From NCBI GenBank assembly GCA_024305745.1, contig JAHRBS010000014.1, positions 2,177,501-2,241,500 on the forward strand: a DNA stretch of 64,000 bases, read 5' to 3'. The stretch comes from Polyporus tsugae (lineage: Eukaryota > Basidiomycota > Agaricomycetes > Polyporales > Polyporaceae). Below are positions 44,018 to 56,325 of the stretch, in pieces; the stretch's first letter is position 1; every line of letters begins with the position of its first letter. Position numbers and translations under genes: made by a program. A model generated the notes under the pieces. The model ran no database searches. It saw only the letters and a list, made by a program, of their open reading frames with translations, and was not told where the DNA came from.

Positions 44018-45782
44018 ATGTCCGACGATCATCCATGCATGTCGTCTGGCGCGGCAGCGCTTGCGCTGAAGAACCATGACGTCCTCTGCCATACGTTCGA
44101 AGTCGACGGAGACGTCAGCACGAGGACTAAGCTTTCGCGAAAGGACCTCTTCTGCAGCTCCCTCGTGTCTCGTGCGTTCTGCGAGCCAGCCTTGCGCGCC
44201 TTGTGGAGGGACATGTCGCCACCCACGCCGCTCTGGCTCCTTCTAGCACCCAGGAACTCAGCCTCAAAGAAGTTGACATCCAAGTTCTTCGACAACGTGA
44301 GCAGTCTTCTCTTCGTCCCCCTTTCGCCGTAAACAATTGGCTGATGACACGGTGTCTACCGACAGATACTGTCTGACAGTGAAAGGACGTATGCGGATAC
44401 GGTATGGTGGGCCCGCTTCATGTGGTATGCGCGGTTCGTCCAGGAGCTCCATATCACAACCTTCGGCTTGGAGCACAAGGACAAGCAGCTTATCTGCGCC
44501 CTCGTTGAGCACAATGGCGGGGAGTCCATCTTCCCTTCCCTACAGATGCTGTGGTGGTCCCCGTCCTCCTACTCCGACGCATCGTACTTCCCGCTCTTCA
44601 CTCCCCACCTCCGCTCCGCAATCCTCGACCTCCCGCATTCTAGTGAAACGGACAAGGACCCCAAGAGCCACACCTTCCTCGCTCAGTTGGATGCATCCTC
44701 ACCACGGTTGGACTATCTTTGTGTCGACGCGTCCTGGAAGCATATTGGGGCGAACCAATTGGGCGTCATCGCGTCGTTCGAGCACCTCACGGACTTGAAT
44801 CTCGTCGCCAGTACCTCACTCACGTCGTTTCGCGAGCTCGCCACCATACCCCGCATGAACTCCCTGCGGATTGCCTACGTCCGGTCAGACGAGCCGGAGC
44901 CATCGCATCCGCTTGCCCAGATCCACGCACCCCGTCTGACGCTCATCTCTGTCGGCGGAAACTGCCCTTCCCTCGCGCAGCTCTTCACCGCCCTCAACGC
45001 CCCAGTCCTCGCATCGGCGTCGTTCCACGCTCACGGAGAGGTACGCCGACTATGACTTGTGCATCAAGGCGCTCACTACCGTATGTCCGCCCACCATGAT
45101 GGAGGACGTCTACATCGCGCTCGACGAGGACGGCGGCTCGCAGATGCTCGAGTACCTGACGGACCTGCTCGACCCGCTCCTCGCCTTCCGCAACCTGACG
45201 CGCTTCTCCCTCTCGTGCCCGATGGTCGGGCTCGTTGCGTCCGACGACGATTTCTGGGCGATCACGCGTGCATGGCCGAAGCTGCGGGCGTTCGAGCTCG
45301 GGCAGGCGTACTGGGACCCGTGCGCGGACCCCGACGACTCGGACGAGGACAGCGATTCCGACGGCATCCCGATCCCCACGCCCGAGGTCCTCGAGTCGTT
45401 CCGCGATCACTGTCCCGACCTCCGGGAGCTCGTGCTGCCCCACCTCGACTTTGACGCGGACGTGCCGACTGCGCGCCGCCTGCGGAAGGAGGCTGAAGCG
45501 TGCCACGGGCTGACGCGCCTGGCGTTCGGGGCGAAGGATCTCGGCGGCGAGGATGAAGAAGATTGGGTCCGAGGACCGACCGACGAGCCTGATGGTGGCC
45601 AGGTCGCAGAGTGGGCGCGATACATCCTCGGCCTGTTCCCAAAGCTGAACACTGCGAAGAGCCTCACGGAATGCAGATGCATGTCGGCGGAGACGGGCTG
45701 GGTGGAGGTGTTCAAGCGGGTTCGCGACCTTCAGAAGGGTTCCTCGTCGCGTCGCGCGGTTACGAAGTCGTCGAGGTGCTGA
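44018..45782 (+). pseudogene. F-box/LRR-like protein, second copy, frameshifted
   Basis: Exon 1 is 44018-44296 and exon 2 starts at 44366, intron 44297-44365, phase 0. A leader intron 43961-44014 ends just before the ATG, as in the first copy. The F-box region (HDVLCHTFEVD, then LVSRAFCEPALRALWRDM) and leucine-rich region align with 38032-39797. Near 45032 the copy lacks about 20 bases present in the first copy (CDDPPRREG region), shifting the frame so that the upstream half ends at 45053-45055. The downstream half remains open in another frame to 45782 (DYDLCIKALTTV onward). Either half might still be expressed, the first as a truncated F-box protein. Confidence 0.75.
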
Positions 45783-46167
45783 GGGGTCGTGTCGTTGTGA
45801 GAGGGCCGAGCCATACCCGTGTGCGTTCCGGTTGACAATTTGTGATATTTCACCAGTAGGGGCGAGGTTCATTTGACATCCCTATTCACTGTGTCTATTT
45901 TCGCAGCTCAATCATGTATATACGGCCCGCTGCCCAGAGTCCTTGCACATCGTGTTCATTTATGTTGCCATCATAACGACATGGCTGCGCGCCTTGCCTA
46001 CTTTCTCTACCATCATTGATCATATAAGCTCTACTCATGCAGGTTGGCATCCATTGGCTTAATGATCGCACGAGTACGACAAGGACAACTGGAAATGCGA
46101 TACTACTGGAAATGCGATACTACTAGATACTAGCGAGGTGCGAAATCGACGTAGAGGAAATATATCG
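45783..46167. other. Intergenic with an orphan copy of a BTB promoter
   Basis: Sequence at about 45880-45984 resembles that between the first F-box gene and BTB module 6 (about 39985-40096): ACTGTGTCTATTTT, ATCATGTATATA, CCCAGAG and CATCATAACGACA. In the first copy this leads into a BTB start codon. Here similarity stops at the ATG and no BTB gene follows. Confidence 0.6.
46090..46123 (+). repeat. 17-bp perfect tandem duplication
   Basis: TGGAAATGCGATACTAC occurs twice back to back (46090-46106 and 46107-46123). Small local duplication. Confidence 0.9.
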
Positions 46168-47247
46168 CTACAACGGTCCCTTTCCCCAATCCTTCGCTAC
46201 AATGTCAAAAATCCGCGGGAACCTGTTCCAGATCTTCTCCCTACCCCTTACATCCCTATCCTTCAACTCTTGTTCACATGTTGCGCACAGGCCGCAGTTG
46301 CTAGCTTCTAACGTGATGAGGTGTTGCGTACTTTCCATAACCTCGGAAGCATCGGCAACATCCTCCGGGAGGTACTTGAAAGTTCCCAGAAAGAGTTGTC
46401 GCGGATAGCTTTCGCACAGCGAGGCATCTTTACACCCGTCGCTCGGCACGGGGTAGTATATGTTGGTGACCAAGGAAACGTGAGCAGCGGAGAGCTCGTT
46501 GCTTGCGGCGAAGCACCGTTTGATATCGTCTTGAGAGAGGTACTCGACAGATCCGTCGCGGCGCCTCCACCCATCGAACAGGCGAGTGCCGAGGCTGAGA
46601 CACTTGTAGAGGGCAATCGGCAGCATCTCTGGCACGTCTAGGAGCCTCGCGAGGTTGACCGCTCCGATAGCGCAGGCGTCATCGACCGGGATCGGTTCGT
46701 CGCGAGCTTCCCTCCACACCGCGAAGTCGCCGTTGAACGTGTATTCCCGCAGGGAAGACAAGGCTTGTCTCTGGACGTCTTCGATGTTGTACTTGTGTGC
46801 TAGGCGGATGACGGCGAATACCTCGTTGAAACTGCGTTTCGGCGCCCCCTTCTCGTGATGAAACCTATCGGAGCCAAATGGCATAGTAAGCATCAACTGC
46901 CGCCACTTGACAACTAGTCACAGGGCTGCATGAACGCACTGGCGGTGAGTTGTGGGTAGGAGTACCCGTAGGAGATGGGCGAAGTCTTCCGGAGAGTCGG
47001 AGATGTGGACGACAGGGCATCCCTCGATCTTCTCGTCCGAGTTTGGGCTGGAAGAGGCGAACATATCGGCGAAGACTGTGGACTGCGTGACGAGCAGGCC
47101 GCAATAGACACGGAACGCTATGTTTCGAGCGACGAGAACGATGTTGCCGTCGTTGAGCCAGAACTCCTCGTGATGCTGGAGTATATCTTGGACAGCATCG
47201 TCAGCTGCAGTCCGCGGACGTTTGGATGGACGGTCTTCCTGAGCCAT
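46168..47247 (-). CDS. BTB/POZ protein, module 8, intact
   Basis: Exons 47247-46940 and 46864-46168, intron 46939-46865 (GTGCGT...GATAG), phase 2; 334 aa. N-terminus RPSKRPRT. BTB: HEEFWLNDGNIVLVA, AFRVYCGLLVTQS, ending DFAHLLRVLLP. Exon 2: VIRLAHKYNIEDVQRQAL, CAIGAVNLARL, GCKDASLC (C-x5-C), LCATCEQEL (C-x2-C), RFPRIFDIVAKDWG. Exon 1 is shorter than in sister genes because the linker before the BTB fold is short. Right-hand limit of the BTB array in this window. Confidence 0.85.
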
Positions 47248-47688
47248 GAGAGAGGAGGAAGATAGACTCGAGAGAGTGACTTCAGTCTCACTGGCAAGAC
47301 CTTAGACAAGTTCGCAGCTGCGTTACCGTGGTTCATTGCACCCGGCTCTGCGCTGTAGTATTTTGGCGGCGTTGGCGGCGGTCGGCCCGACGGTCCGCTT
47401 TCTATAGGTGAGTTGCGATTCACTCCAGCATCTAGGCATCGACGAGGTGTAGATATCCTGGTGGCGTACGGTCCTCCTTCCATGGGAGTCGAAGGCAGAA
47501 ACAGACTCGCGAACGTGAGAACATCCCTTCGCCCACACAAACCTCTTCCACTCGTCGCTGACTATTACGAGATTGCTTCCATTCCGGCGATAACCCTGTA
47601 CTAATGCAATGTACTTGCTCTAAAATCATAACGAGACACTATGTAGGGGCGTTCTTCTATGACCATCTCCCGCAAATCCGCCTCATTT
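47248..47688. other. Intergenic
   Basis: About 440 bases between the BTB start and the 3' end of the membrane-protein gene. No gene seen. Confidence 0.5.
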
Positions 47689-49515
47689 CTATGTTGCCCT
47701 CCACACCGCCTGGAACTCCAAGTCATCCGCAGGCACCTTGCGGTCGTGCGTCGGACTCCCGCTGTCTGTCTCGGAGTCGGGACCATCCCTCTGGGCCGCC
47801 GCGTGCTGGAGATGCTGATGCTTGAGGTCGACCTCGTCGAGCGTGTCCATCTGGACGTCCTGCTCGACCGCGATCCCGATCTCCTTCGGGAGGCGGCGCA
47901 TGCGCTCGGCGAGGCGCTCCCCGGCCTGTGTGAATGCGAAACGCAGATGCGAGTCAGAGGGGTCGAACGTCGGGAACGGCACGCAGGTGTGAAGGTCAAG
48001 GTGGGGGCGTACCATGGATGCTCCGGAGTAGAGCTCTTCCCGCAGGGTGGTGCGAGAGTTGAGGGTCTGTCGGGGATGGTCAGATATGGAGCATGGGCAG
48101 ACGGTTTTCCGGGACGTACAGAAAGAAGAGTGCCGCTGAGGTTGGAGACGTCCGTTAGCGACGCCCGACAGACCATTATCACGGTGCAGGACTTACGTGT
48201 ATATTCGGCCAAGGGGCTGTGCGATCACGTCCGTCAGCCACAGTTGTGTGCGAATAGGTGAGCCGAACGTACCAAGGAGAAGACGATGTGAAAGTTGGTG
48301 TTTGGGACAATACTCTACCGCGAGAGGTCAGGAGTGCTTTGCGACATCCAGGAAAGATACGTACAATGGTCAGTAAATACAATACCTGAAAGCACGGGTA
48401 TATCGTCAGCATTGATTTAATATCACACAAAGACAGCGGAAGCACGTACGCAAAGCAGAGCGGAGAGAGCAGTCGTCTCGACAGACGAACGCATCAGGCG
48501 GCCGATAACGGTGTCCGTATCTGTGGACGGCGTCGCCATCAGTCACCGGCTTACATGAAACACATGCGACGAAAAGTACGCGCTCTGGAAACCGGTCTTG
48601 CTCCTCATCAAGTGCATGTAAAGGAGGACGCTTTGGCGCGGGTGTTAGCACCAGTGCGATAGCCATTGGATATCAAAACGACGTACGCAAGGATGACATC
48701 GCACGTCATTGCTAGAGCAAGCCACGCATCGGTGGTTGGAATGAGCGAATCCGTGGACAGATCGCTATGACCCAGGCGAAGAGATCGTCGATCAGTACTC
48801 AGTGCTCAGCGTTGAGCAGACGACCAAGAGCGATCGGACGTACTGCTCGCGTTTCAAACCCTTGGCGGCGGTCGTGACCCCGAAACCTGCGGACGCGATC
48901 GACAGCACCGAAAGCACGATGAAGAGCAGCCACCCATGCGTGAACTGCTTGATGCGCCACGCGAAAAGCTGCTGGATCGGCGCCGCCGTCCTGCGCAGAC
49001 AAGCGTCAGAGCGTGTCCACAAGCATGCAAATATGACAAACATCATAGCTTACATCGCTAAAGACGAGACGCTCTATCAAGAAGACCGCACAGAAGGAAA
49101 AACTGCACATACGCACCGACGAACAGCGGTATGGAAGCGATTGGCCACATAGTGAGAGTGACAAAGGCTGTGTCCGCAAAGTGCCTGACGGAGATGTCCC
49201 ACAGCAGCCACAGCGCCGCGATCGAGTGAGCGCTGTCCACGAGGAAACACCAGTTCACCATCACCCTTGGGAGTCGGGACGCGCCGTTAGCCCATCTGCC
49301 TCCCAGATCCCCACGCGAGCGTTCGCGGAAAAGACGCACCTCATGGCCCACGAGTCACGGTTGTACCCGAGCATGTACTGGACGTAGTGCAGGAACACGA
49401 CGCCGTACACGAAGCAGTTCAGGAGGACGCCGACGAGGATGGGCCCGAGAAGGTACTGGAGCGGGACCGCGCTATCTCCGTTCGACGCCGCGAGGTCTGA
49501 CCATTGCTTCAGCAT
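47689..49515 (-). CDS. DUF6534-type multi-span membrane protein
   Basis: The start is placed at MLKQWSDLAASNGDSAVPLQ (49515) because the family usually has a short N-terminus before helix 1; in-frame ATGs extend to 49674. Helix 1: LLGPILVGVLLNCFVYGVVF. After an intron, VMVNWCFLVDSAHSIAALWLLW and FVTLTMWPIASIPLFVG; then FAWRIKQFTHGWLLFIVLSVLS with a cytoplasmic WRI motif; then TTDAWLALAMTCDVILA; an LMRSKTGFQ/DTDTVIGRLMRSSVETTALSALL segment; PNTNFHIVFS; and finally TLNSRTTLREEL with an acidic tail ending at 47689. The order of helices and the TLNSR motif are typical of fungal DUF6534 proteins, whose function is unknown. About nine exons; internal junctions are partly approximate. Confidence 0.75.
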
Positions 49516-52500
49516 CTCCGAATCCACGTCTGTATCCGTGTCCGAGGACCAACACAAGTCCCAGCCTCCCAGTCGGCGACCAGGAACGAAGCAGGATGGC
49601 AAGGAGCGGGGGACAGCCCGAGGGTTGGTAAGCGTCATGGGGTCCGCAGCGACGGTGTTATATACACTTATCACTACATGCGTATAGGAAACTGACAGTA
49701 CTTAGCGATATTCAGTTTTGATGGGCTGGTGGCCCCTCAAAGTTTCAACTTTGTGCTCACCCAAATCTGTCCATGCCCGCCGAATAGGAGGGTCCCGCCC
49801 ATGCCGCTGATGGAGGTTTGACGTCCCGCCACCATGTCGTCATGGGGGGAGGCCGGTCGTAAGTACTGGCAGTGAAACGCCCCGCAGCGGTTCGCGATAT
49901 GAGGGTCTCAAATCCGAAGTGAAATGGCAAAGAAATCTGCGTACAGTATGTATGTTGCACCGTTGAGAGCAAGCATTGCCTGGCGCTTCCTCGCGTGCGA
50001 TCAGAGGCGATCTGCCCTGTCCGCTCCTGTCCGTGGCCTGGCGGGTGGGGGAGTCTAGACCAATAAAAATGAGTGTGGCTAGTGCAGGCAACGGAGGCAG
50101 ACGATGACATGATGACATCGCAGGGACAGATAGTACAAGATCGGTCAGCACCAAATGAGCAACGCATGGAGGCGATACTACATTAGACGTCGTTCGACGT
50201 TGGCGTGTGGGAGGTACAGATCTTATAGATCTACATCACTAATTGGGCAGTCGCTTACCGAGGAGCACCAGCCTTTTAGCCGAAGAGATGGGCCATTGTA
50301 CTGACACAACACTTTCCTCTAAGTGCTTGCGAAGCCTCGAATGACTTTCACTGGGCAATCTCCTCATAGGAACTTCTGTCTGACCGACTGCTCGTACAGC
50401 AGAGACATCCAGGCCAGTTGACCCAGCCGACGAAAGTAATATTCGCCTAACAAGCGTCGGCAATGGGGTGTCAGACATTATTGCGTGGACCCTTATTACT
50501 TACCGATATGACATCCCTTTGAAATTCCTACCCAAATCGTACTAGTGGCAGTGCTCGCAGCAAGTTAGTCTTCTGTGTCCAGACGATGCGCGATATAACT
50601 TACAGTCAGATGGATGTTTTGTCAAAACTCGGAAGAAGAAGAAACTCGGAAGAATAGCGATAGAGTATCCGAGAACGATACTCACAGCCCAGGCTGGAGT
50701 TCGGGGCGTCCGAAACTGGAGCGGGTATAACGTGTCTGCTGCGCCCGCGCCAGGGTCGTAAAACCAGACTGGATCCACATGGTCTCGTACTTACCCACCG
50801 TGTAATAAGCTCGCATCCCACCACAGCCGAGCTGACGCGGCGGTGTACGAGACTAGATCCAGCTAGATCCACCGAGTTGACAACCTTGATCGACACCGAC
50901 CAACACAGTAAGCGGAACAGAAAGCGACCCGCGCTACTTAGTACTTACACTTGGCGTTGATGAGAGAGTTATGGGGTTTCCGGAAGAAGTTGAGGTGGGG
51001 AAGTCGATGCTGTTGCTACGCGGACGGTAAGTGCAGGATATTAGCACTTCCGAGAAGGTTTGGGTTCAGCGGAGCAGGCCATCCGGTCCGAAAGCAGCAG
51101 ACAGAGACGAGGGGCTGCGAGGACTCACGATGCAAGAGCGAGCGATGGATCCACCAAACGCAAGGCCGTACAACCTGAGAGAGATGGAGGGTGAAACAAT
51201 GGACGACGGAGGGGCACAATGCGCAAGCGTAAGATGTTGGTACCCACCCGAAGCCTGCACGAGGAAGGCGAGCACACGTCCTTGCGGGCATGTAGTGTGG
51301 TCAACAACAACAGTTCGTCGTTCTGGTGCGCTGGTACCTGCTGGTACGTACCCTATAGAGGCAATCAGCGTACACACTCAATGGGCAAAAAAATTCTTAG
51401 GAACACGGCGCCGTTGCGGCGGGGCGGATGGAAGTTCGAAGGTGTTCAGGTGGTACGCGAGCGGCCTAGGGTGGGCCGGACATCGCGAGGATGTGAGCCA
51501 TGTGCAAAATCACAGGTCGGCTTCCTCGAATGCTTACGGGGCTATGGATATTGCGGGTAGCGATATGTCAGCAACGAACGTTGGATAGATCGCCTTTTAA
51601 ATGTAACGCAATTTTCTGCGTTGCATGCTTGTAAGTTGTTACATCGCATGTAACCGGCATGCCGCAAACATAAGACGCAACGCAATACCTTTGTCCCAAA
51701 TGGCCAAAGGTCACGATTATTCACAATATAACATCGTCACGTCCCACAGGTCCATGCCCCCGGTGTGGCTGGCGGCAGGGCGAATGGAAGGAAGGGAAGG
51801 ATTCAGCGGACCGGTTACGACACCGGAGACAAAAGCCACTGAGCCCAGACGGAGCAGAGAGTTGGGACTTACTGTAAGGAGGGCGGCAGAGCTGAGAGAC
51901 GGCCGCGGGAGACGTCGGCTATAGGCTATTGAACATGGTCATGAGACGGGATCGAAGGGTCAACCGGTCACGATGGACAGTGTTCGCGTGCGCCGACGGG
52001 AGGAGAAAGTGACCGAATGATGGGGCTTGCATGGAGGTTGCATGGAGGTATGAAACTGTGACAAAGCGGTCAGAAACGGTAACCGTTGACGGGGCCCTGA
52101 CCAGGTGGTGACCGGTGAGATCTGAGACTCGAGCCAAACGATCATGATAGCCCGCAGCGCAGGGAGATGGGGTCTAGGTATTCTGAGCGTAGCGGCGGGC
52201 ACGACGGACGCACAATCGTCGCTGTCTGGGGTGCTCGCGATGGGTGGAGAACCAAAGAGAATGCGAAGCACAAGGAAGGTGGCGAAGGAAGGAGGCTTGG
52301 CGGAGGAGGCTTAGGCAAGTCGAGGAAAGGCGCGGAGGACGCGGGAACTGATTTGCATAGCCTCCCATCACAGTGGGACAATAGGCGCCAACAGAAGCTT
52401 GTGCTCGCTATCGAACTTGAACTCAGCCCTGAGAGCCACATGTTGTCCTCATCCTCGACTTGGATGGCAATTGGACAGTATAAAATGCTCGCCATGCTCA

Positions 52501-52566
52501 TCCGAGCTTTTCCCAATCCCGATTGCGCTTCGACTTTGCTGCAGCCATCCCGTCGACCTCGACGCC
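49516..52566. other. Unassigned 3 kb
   Basis: Between the DUF6534 gene and the GH3 gene. On the minus strand near 50700-50590 there is a hydrophobic frame (AWAVSIVLGYSIAILPSFFFF), and near 50470-50240 a Ser/Arg-rich frame from MSDTPLPTL. They could be parts of another small membrane-protein gene, but I cannot connect them or name a family. The last 400 bases before 52567 include a GAAGG-rich patch on the plus strand and likely hold the GH3 promoter. Confidence 0.35.
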
Positions 52567-55500
52567 ATGGCACTCATCCTCAACTCCAGATTGTCGGCCC
52601 TCTGCGCCCTCCTCCTCCTCACTGTCTTTACCGATGCTGCACCCTCTAACCATACAACCAAAACGGGAGTGATTTCCTCGGCCGCCACTGGCTCGACCTT
52701 CCTCGGCTCTTCCTCAAGCGTAAGCTCGTTGGCAGCAACTAGCTCGAGCTCCTCCGGTGTGGGTTCCTCCCCCACAGGCAGCGCCACGGAGGCTCCTTCG
52801 GTCGCGTCTACTACCTCTGCTGCAGTGCCTGGTGCTCCTGCTACCGAGACTAGTACGTGTTCTATTTCGTTCTTTCTTCTGCTCCACCTTTTTGGCTGCT
52901 TCCCTATCCCCATTATTCTCAAGATATGCATACGCACGTTCACGGCTTCATCATTGCAATCGTGTCTCCGCCGAGCGCGCATCCCGCGACCCCGCGTATC
53001 TAGCCGCCATTTGCCCGACGTGCAGTTGTTCTTTGTACGGCATACAGGGCCGTACAAACCCCGCGGCTTGCCTCTGGCTTTCTCGCACCGGGGATATCTC
53101 ACCATGTTTTCGTCGCCTGAATACGACGGGAACTCTGATATAAGAACCCGCGCGCCTCACCCTTCTTGTACCATGGCACAGCAAGGATTTCCCTCGCGCT
53201 GCCATTCACATCTTCCTCCGGCGCGGAGACTCCTACTCCACGCAGCCGTTCAAGACTCCAACACGACGGAGAACCCTCTTTCGTCCTTGCGGTAAACCCA
53301 CGAAAGCAGAAAGATTATACGTTCCCTCCCCATTACCAATCCAATTCCTCTGGGAGGGAAAAGGCACCTTGTTAGTCGTGCAAGTTAGCTTCTCGGTTTC
53401 GTTTCCGCGTTGCTCCCCGAAATCCACCCTTCCCTCTTCGCACTTTTATTCTACTCTTCCCTCCTAGCACCATGAACGCGCACTGACTGCGGTCCCTTAG
53501 CCCTCATCACACTCCCCATTTCCTCCTACCCCTTCACCCCCTTCCCGACCCCTTCAGCAGCTACCCCCTTTCCCGACCTCGACCCCGCGACGTCCCCCAA
53601 ATCGCCCCCGCCGCCCGGCTCCCAACTCATCCCTGACTTCGGTCCTCCCTGGGCAGTCGCAAGAATGAAAGCGAAGACGCTCCTCACTGGTGCCACGCTC
53701 GAGGAGAAGGTCAGCCTCACGACGGGCGTCGGATGGATGGGCGGCCGCTGCGTCGGCAACATCCCCCCCGTCGGCTCCTTCTTCCCGGGCTTGTGTCTAG
53801 AGGACTCGCCGTTGGGTGTGCGCTTCACGGACTTAGTCACCGCGTTCCCGGCGGGCGTGAACACGGCGGCGACATGGAACCGGACGCTGATCCGCGCGCG
53901 GGGCCTTGCGATCGGGCAGGAGTTCAAGGGCAAGGGCGTGCAGGTCGGCTTGGGGCCCATGATGAACATGGGGAGGATCGCGCAGGGCGGGCGGAACTGG
54001 GAGGGGTTCGGAGCGGACCCGTTCCTGACGGGCGAGGCGGCGTACGAGACGATTTTGGGCTGGCAGCAAGGAGGCGCGCAAGCGTGTGCGAAGCATTTCA
54101 TTAACAAGTACGTCTTTCGTAGGCTGACAGGTTTGGGTGAGAGCTGACGCTGGGGTGCGGTACAGCGAGCAGGAGCATCTGCGCGACCACTCGTCTTCGC
54201 ACGTCGACGACAGGACGGAGCACGAGATCTACGTGCACCCGTTCATGCGTGCCGTGCAGGCGGGCGTGGCCAGCGTCATGTGCAGCTACAGTGGGTATTT
54301 TCGTCGTCCTGTGGGCTTCACGAGAGATGCTGACCTGGTTCGTACTAGACCAAGTGAACGCGACCTGGGCATGCGAGAACGACCGCATGCTCAACCAGAT
54401 CCTCAAGGGCGAGCTCGGCTTCCAGGGTTACGTCATGTCGGACTGGGCTGCGCAACACTCAACTCTTGCTGCCGTCGCTGGTCTCGACGTACGTATCTTC
54501 TGCTTGTCTTGCTATGGATGCATTGCGCTGATGGCGATGACCCGCAGATGTCGATGCCGGGCGACATCACCTTCAGCTCGGGCACGACCTGGTGGGGCGG
54601 AAACCTGACTGCTTTCGTCGAGAACGGGACGATCGCGGAGTCGCGTGTGGACGACATGGCGGAGCGTATCGTCTCGGCATGGTACCTCCTCGGCCAGGAC
54701 CAGAACTACCCCAGCGGTGCGTTCTCCCGTATATGCTTCCCTCGGCAGCGCTGACACGAGCACGCGTAGTGAGCTTCAACGCGTTCAACCAGGACGACGC
54801 TGCTACGAACTCGCACGTGAACGTGCAAGACGACCACTACAAAGTGGTGCGCGAGATCGGCGCGGCGAGCACGGTTCTCCTCAAGAACGTCAAGAACGCG
54901 TTACCGCTCGGCAAGCCGAAGTCGATCGCTGTTATCGGTTCGTCTTCCATTTCGTCGTGTATATTTATTCTGCCCAACTCTAACTGCCAATAGGCGACGA
55001 CGCTGGCCCATCCAGTAAGGGCCCGAACGGTTACCCTGATCGCGGGGGCGACGACGGCACGCTCGCGATGGGCTGGGGCTCCGGCACGGCGAACTTCCCG
55101 TACCTCATCACCCCCCTCCAGGCGATCCAGGCCCGCGCGAGCACGGACGGCTCCAACGTCTCGTCGTTCCTCAACAACTGGGACCTCGCGGGCGCTGCGG
55201 CCGCCGCGCAAAACAAGGACATCGCGCTTGTGTTCGTCAACGCGGACTCGGGCGAGGACTATATCACCGTCGACGGCAACGAGGGCGACCGCAAGAACCT
55301 CACGCTCTGGGGTAACGCAGACAACTTGATCAAAGCCGTCGCGGCCGCGAACCCGAACACCGTCGTCGTCGTGCACTCGGTCGGCCCTGCGATCCTCGAG
55401 CCGTGGATCGAGAACGAGAACGTCACCGCCGTGCTGTGGGCTGGCCTGCCGGGCCAGGAGAGCGGAAACTCGCTCGTGGACGTCCTCTACGGTGCAGTGA

Positions 55501-56196
55501 ACCCGTCCGGCCGCCTCCCGTACACCATCGCGAAGAACCCCGCCGACTACAGCGCCCAGCTCATTACGGGCGGGAACACGGACGAGACCATCCTGGTCGA
55601 GTACACGGAGGGCCTGAACATTGACTACCGCCACTTCGACACGAACAACATCGAGCCGCGCTTCGAGTTCGGCTTCGGGCTGTCGTACACGGACTTTGCG
55701 TACTCGGGGCTGACCGTGCAGCAGGTGAAGGAGACTGATCAGGACTCGGTGGCGCAGGAGAAGGCGTGGGCAGCGGGGCAAGCGAGCCCCAACGTCGAGG
55801 GCGGCTCCACGGCGTTGTGGCTCCACCGGCCGACGTTTGAGGTGTCGTTCCAAGTGCAGAACTCCGGCAAAGTGACCGGCGGCGAGGTGAGCTCCCACTC
55901 TTTGGCTTCTCTCGTCATGGGCTGGATGCTGATGGACTTGGCCACAATCGCAGATCCCGCAGCTGTACCTACACTTCCCGTCCAGCGCAGGCGAGCCCCC
56001 GAGCGTGCTTCGTGGATTCTCGGACGTGCTGCTCCAGCCTGGCCAGAGCCAGACCGTCACCATCACCCTGTCGCGCTATGACCTCAGCATCTGGGACAGC
56101 GAGGCGCAGGGCTGGCGGAAGCCCGATGGTCAGTTCACGATCTCGGTGGGGGCGAGCAGCCGTGATCTCCGGTTGAAGGGCAGCATCCCCCTCTAG
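52567..56196 (+). CDS. Secreted GH3 beta-glucosidase
   Basis: Hydrolyses terminal beta-D-glucosyl residues, completing cellulose breakdown. Exon 1 (52567-52852) gives a signal peptide (MALILNSRLSALCALLLLTV, cut near DAA) and a Ser/Thr-rich linker. A roughly 705-nt gap follows, then the catalytic exons. Introns lie at 54108-54165, 54291-54348, 54489-54547, 54717-54769, 54938-54993 and 55887-55953. GH3 N-domain: GRNWEGFGADPFLTGE, KHFINNEQEH after splicing, and nucleophile Asp in GYVMSDW. C-domain: the general acid/base Glu is expected in GNEGDRKNLTLW by family comparison, and the segment PGQESGNSLVDVLYG follows. A fibronectin-III-like C-terminal domain (QLYLHF, VLRGFSDVLLQPGQSQTV) ends at 56196. 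Full-length with no lesion. The long first gap may hide a further exon. Confidence 0.9.
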
Positions 56197-56297
56197 GGTT
56201 ATACGCATCGCAAAACGATCATTATCATCTACATTCATTTAGTGACTCTATTTATTTCCGGCATTGCCCGTACAGACCGTATATCGGATGTCTTTTT

Positions 56298-56325
56298 CCT
56301 CAGTCGTTCTTCCAACCGACTGAGG
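56298..56325 (+). terminator. Hairpin downstream of GH3 gene
   Basis: CCTCAGTCG (56298-56306) and CGACTGAGG (56317-56325) form a perfect 9-bp stem with a 10-nt loop, after a short T run, about 100 bases past the GH3 stop. It may mark the 3' end of the transcript. A 20-bp part (56305-56324) recurs at 56416-56435 without the partner arm. Confidence 0.4.

Noticed and set aside
44994..45872. 292-codon minus-strand frame across the second F-box gene
   Set aside because: Antisense shadow of a GC-rich coding region, rich in Arg, Glu and Val with no recognisable motif.
54837..56066. 409-codon minus-strand frame across the GH3 gene
   Set aside because: Shadow of the beta-glucosidase exons; it also runs through their introns, and composition explains its length.
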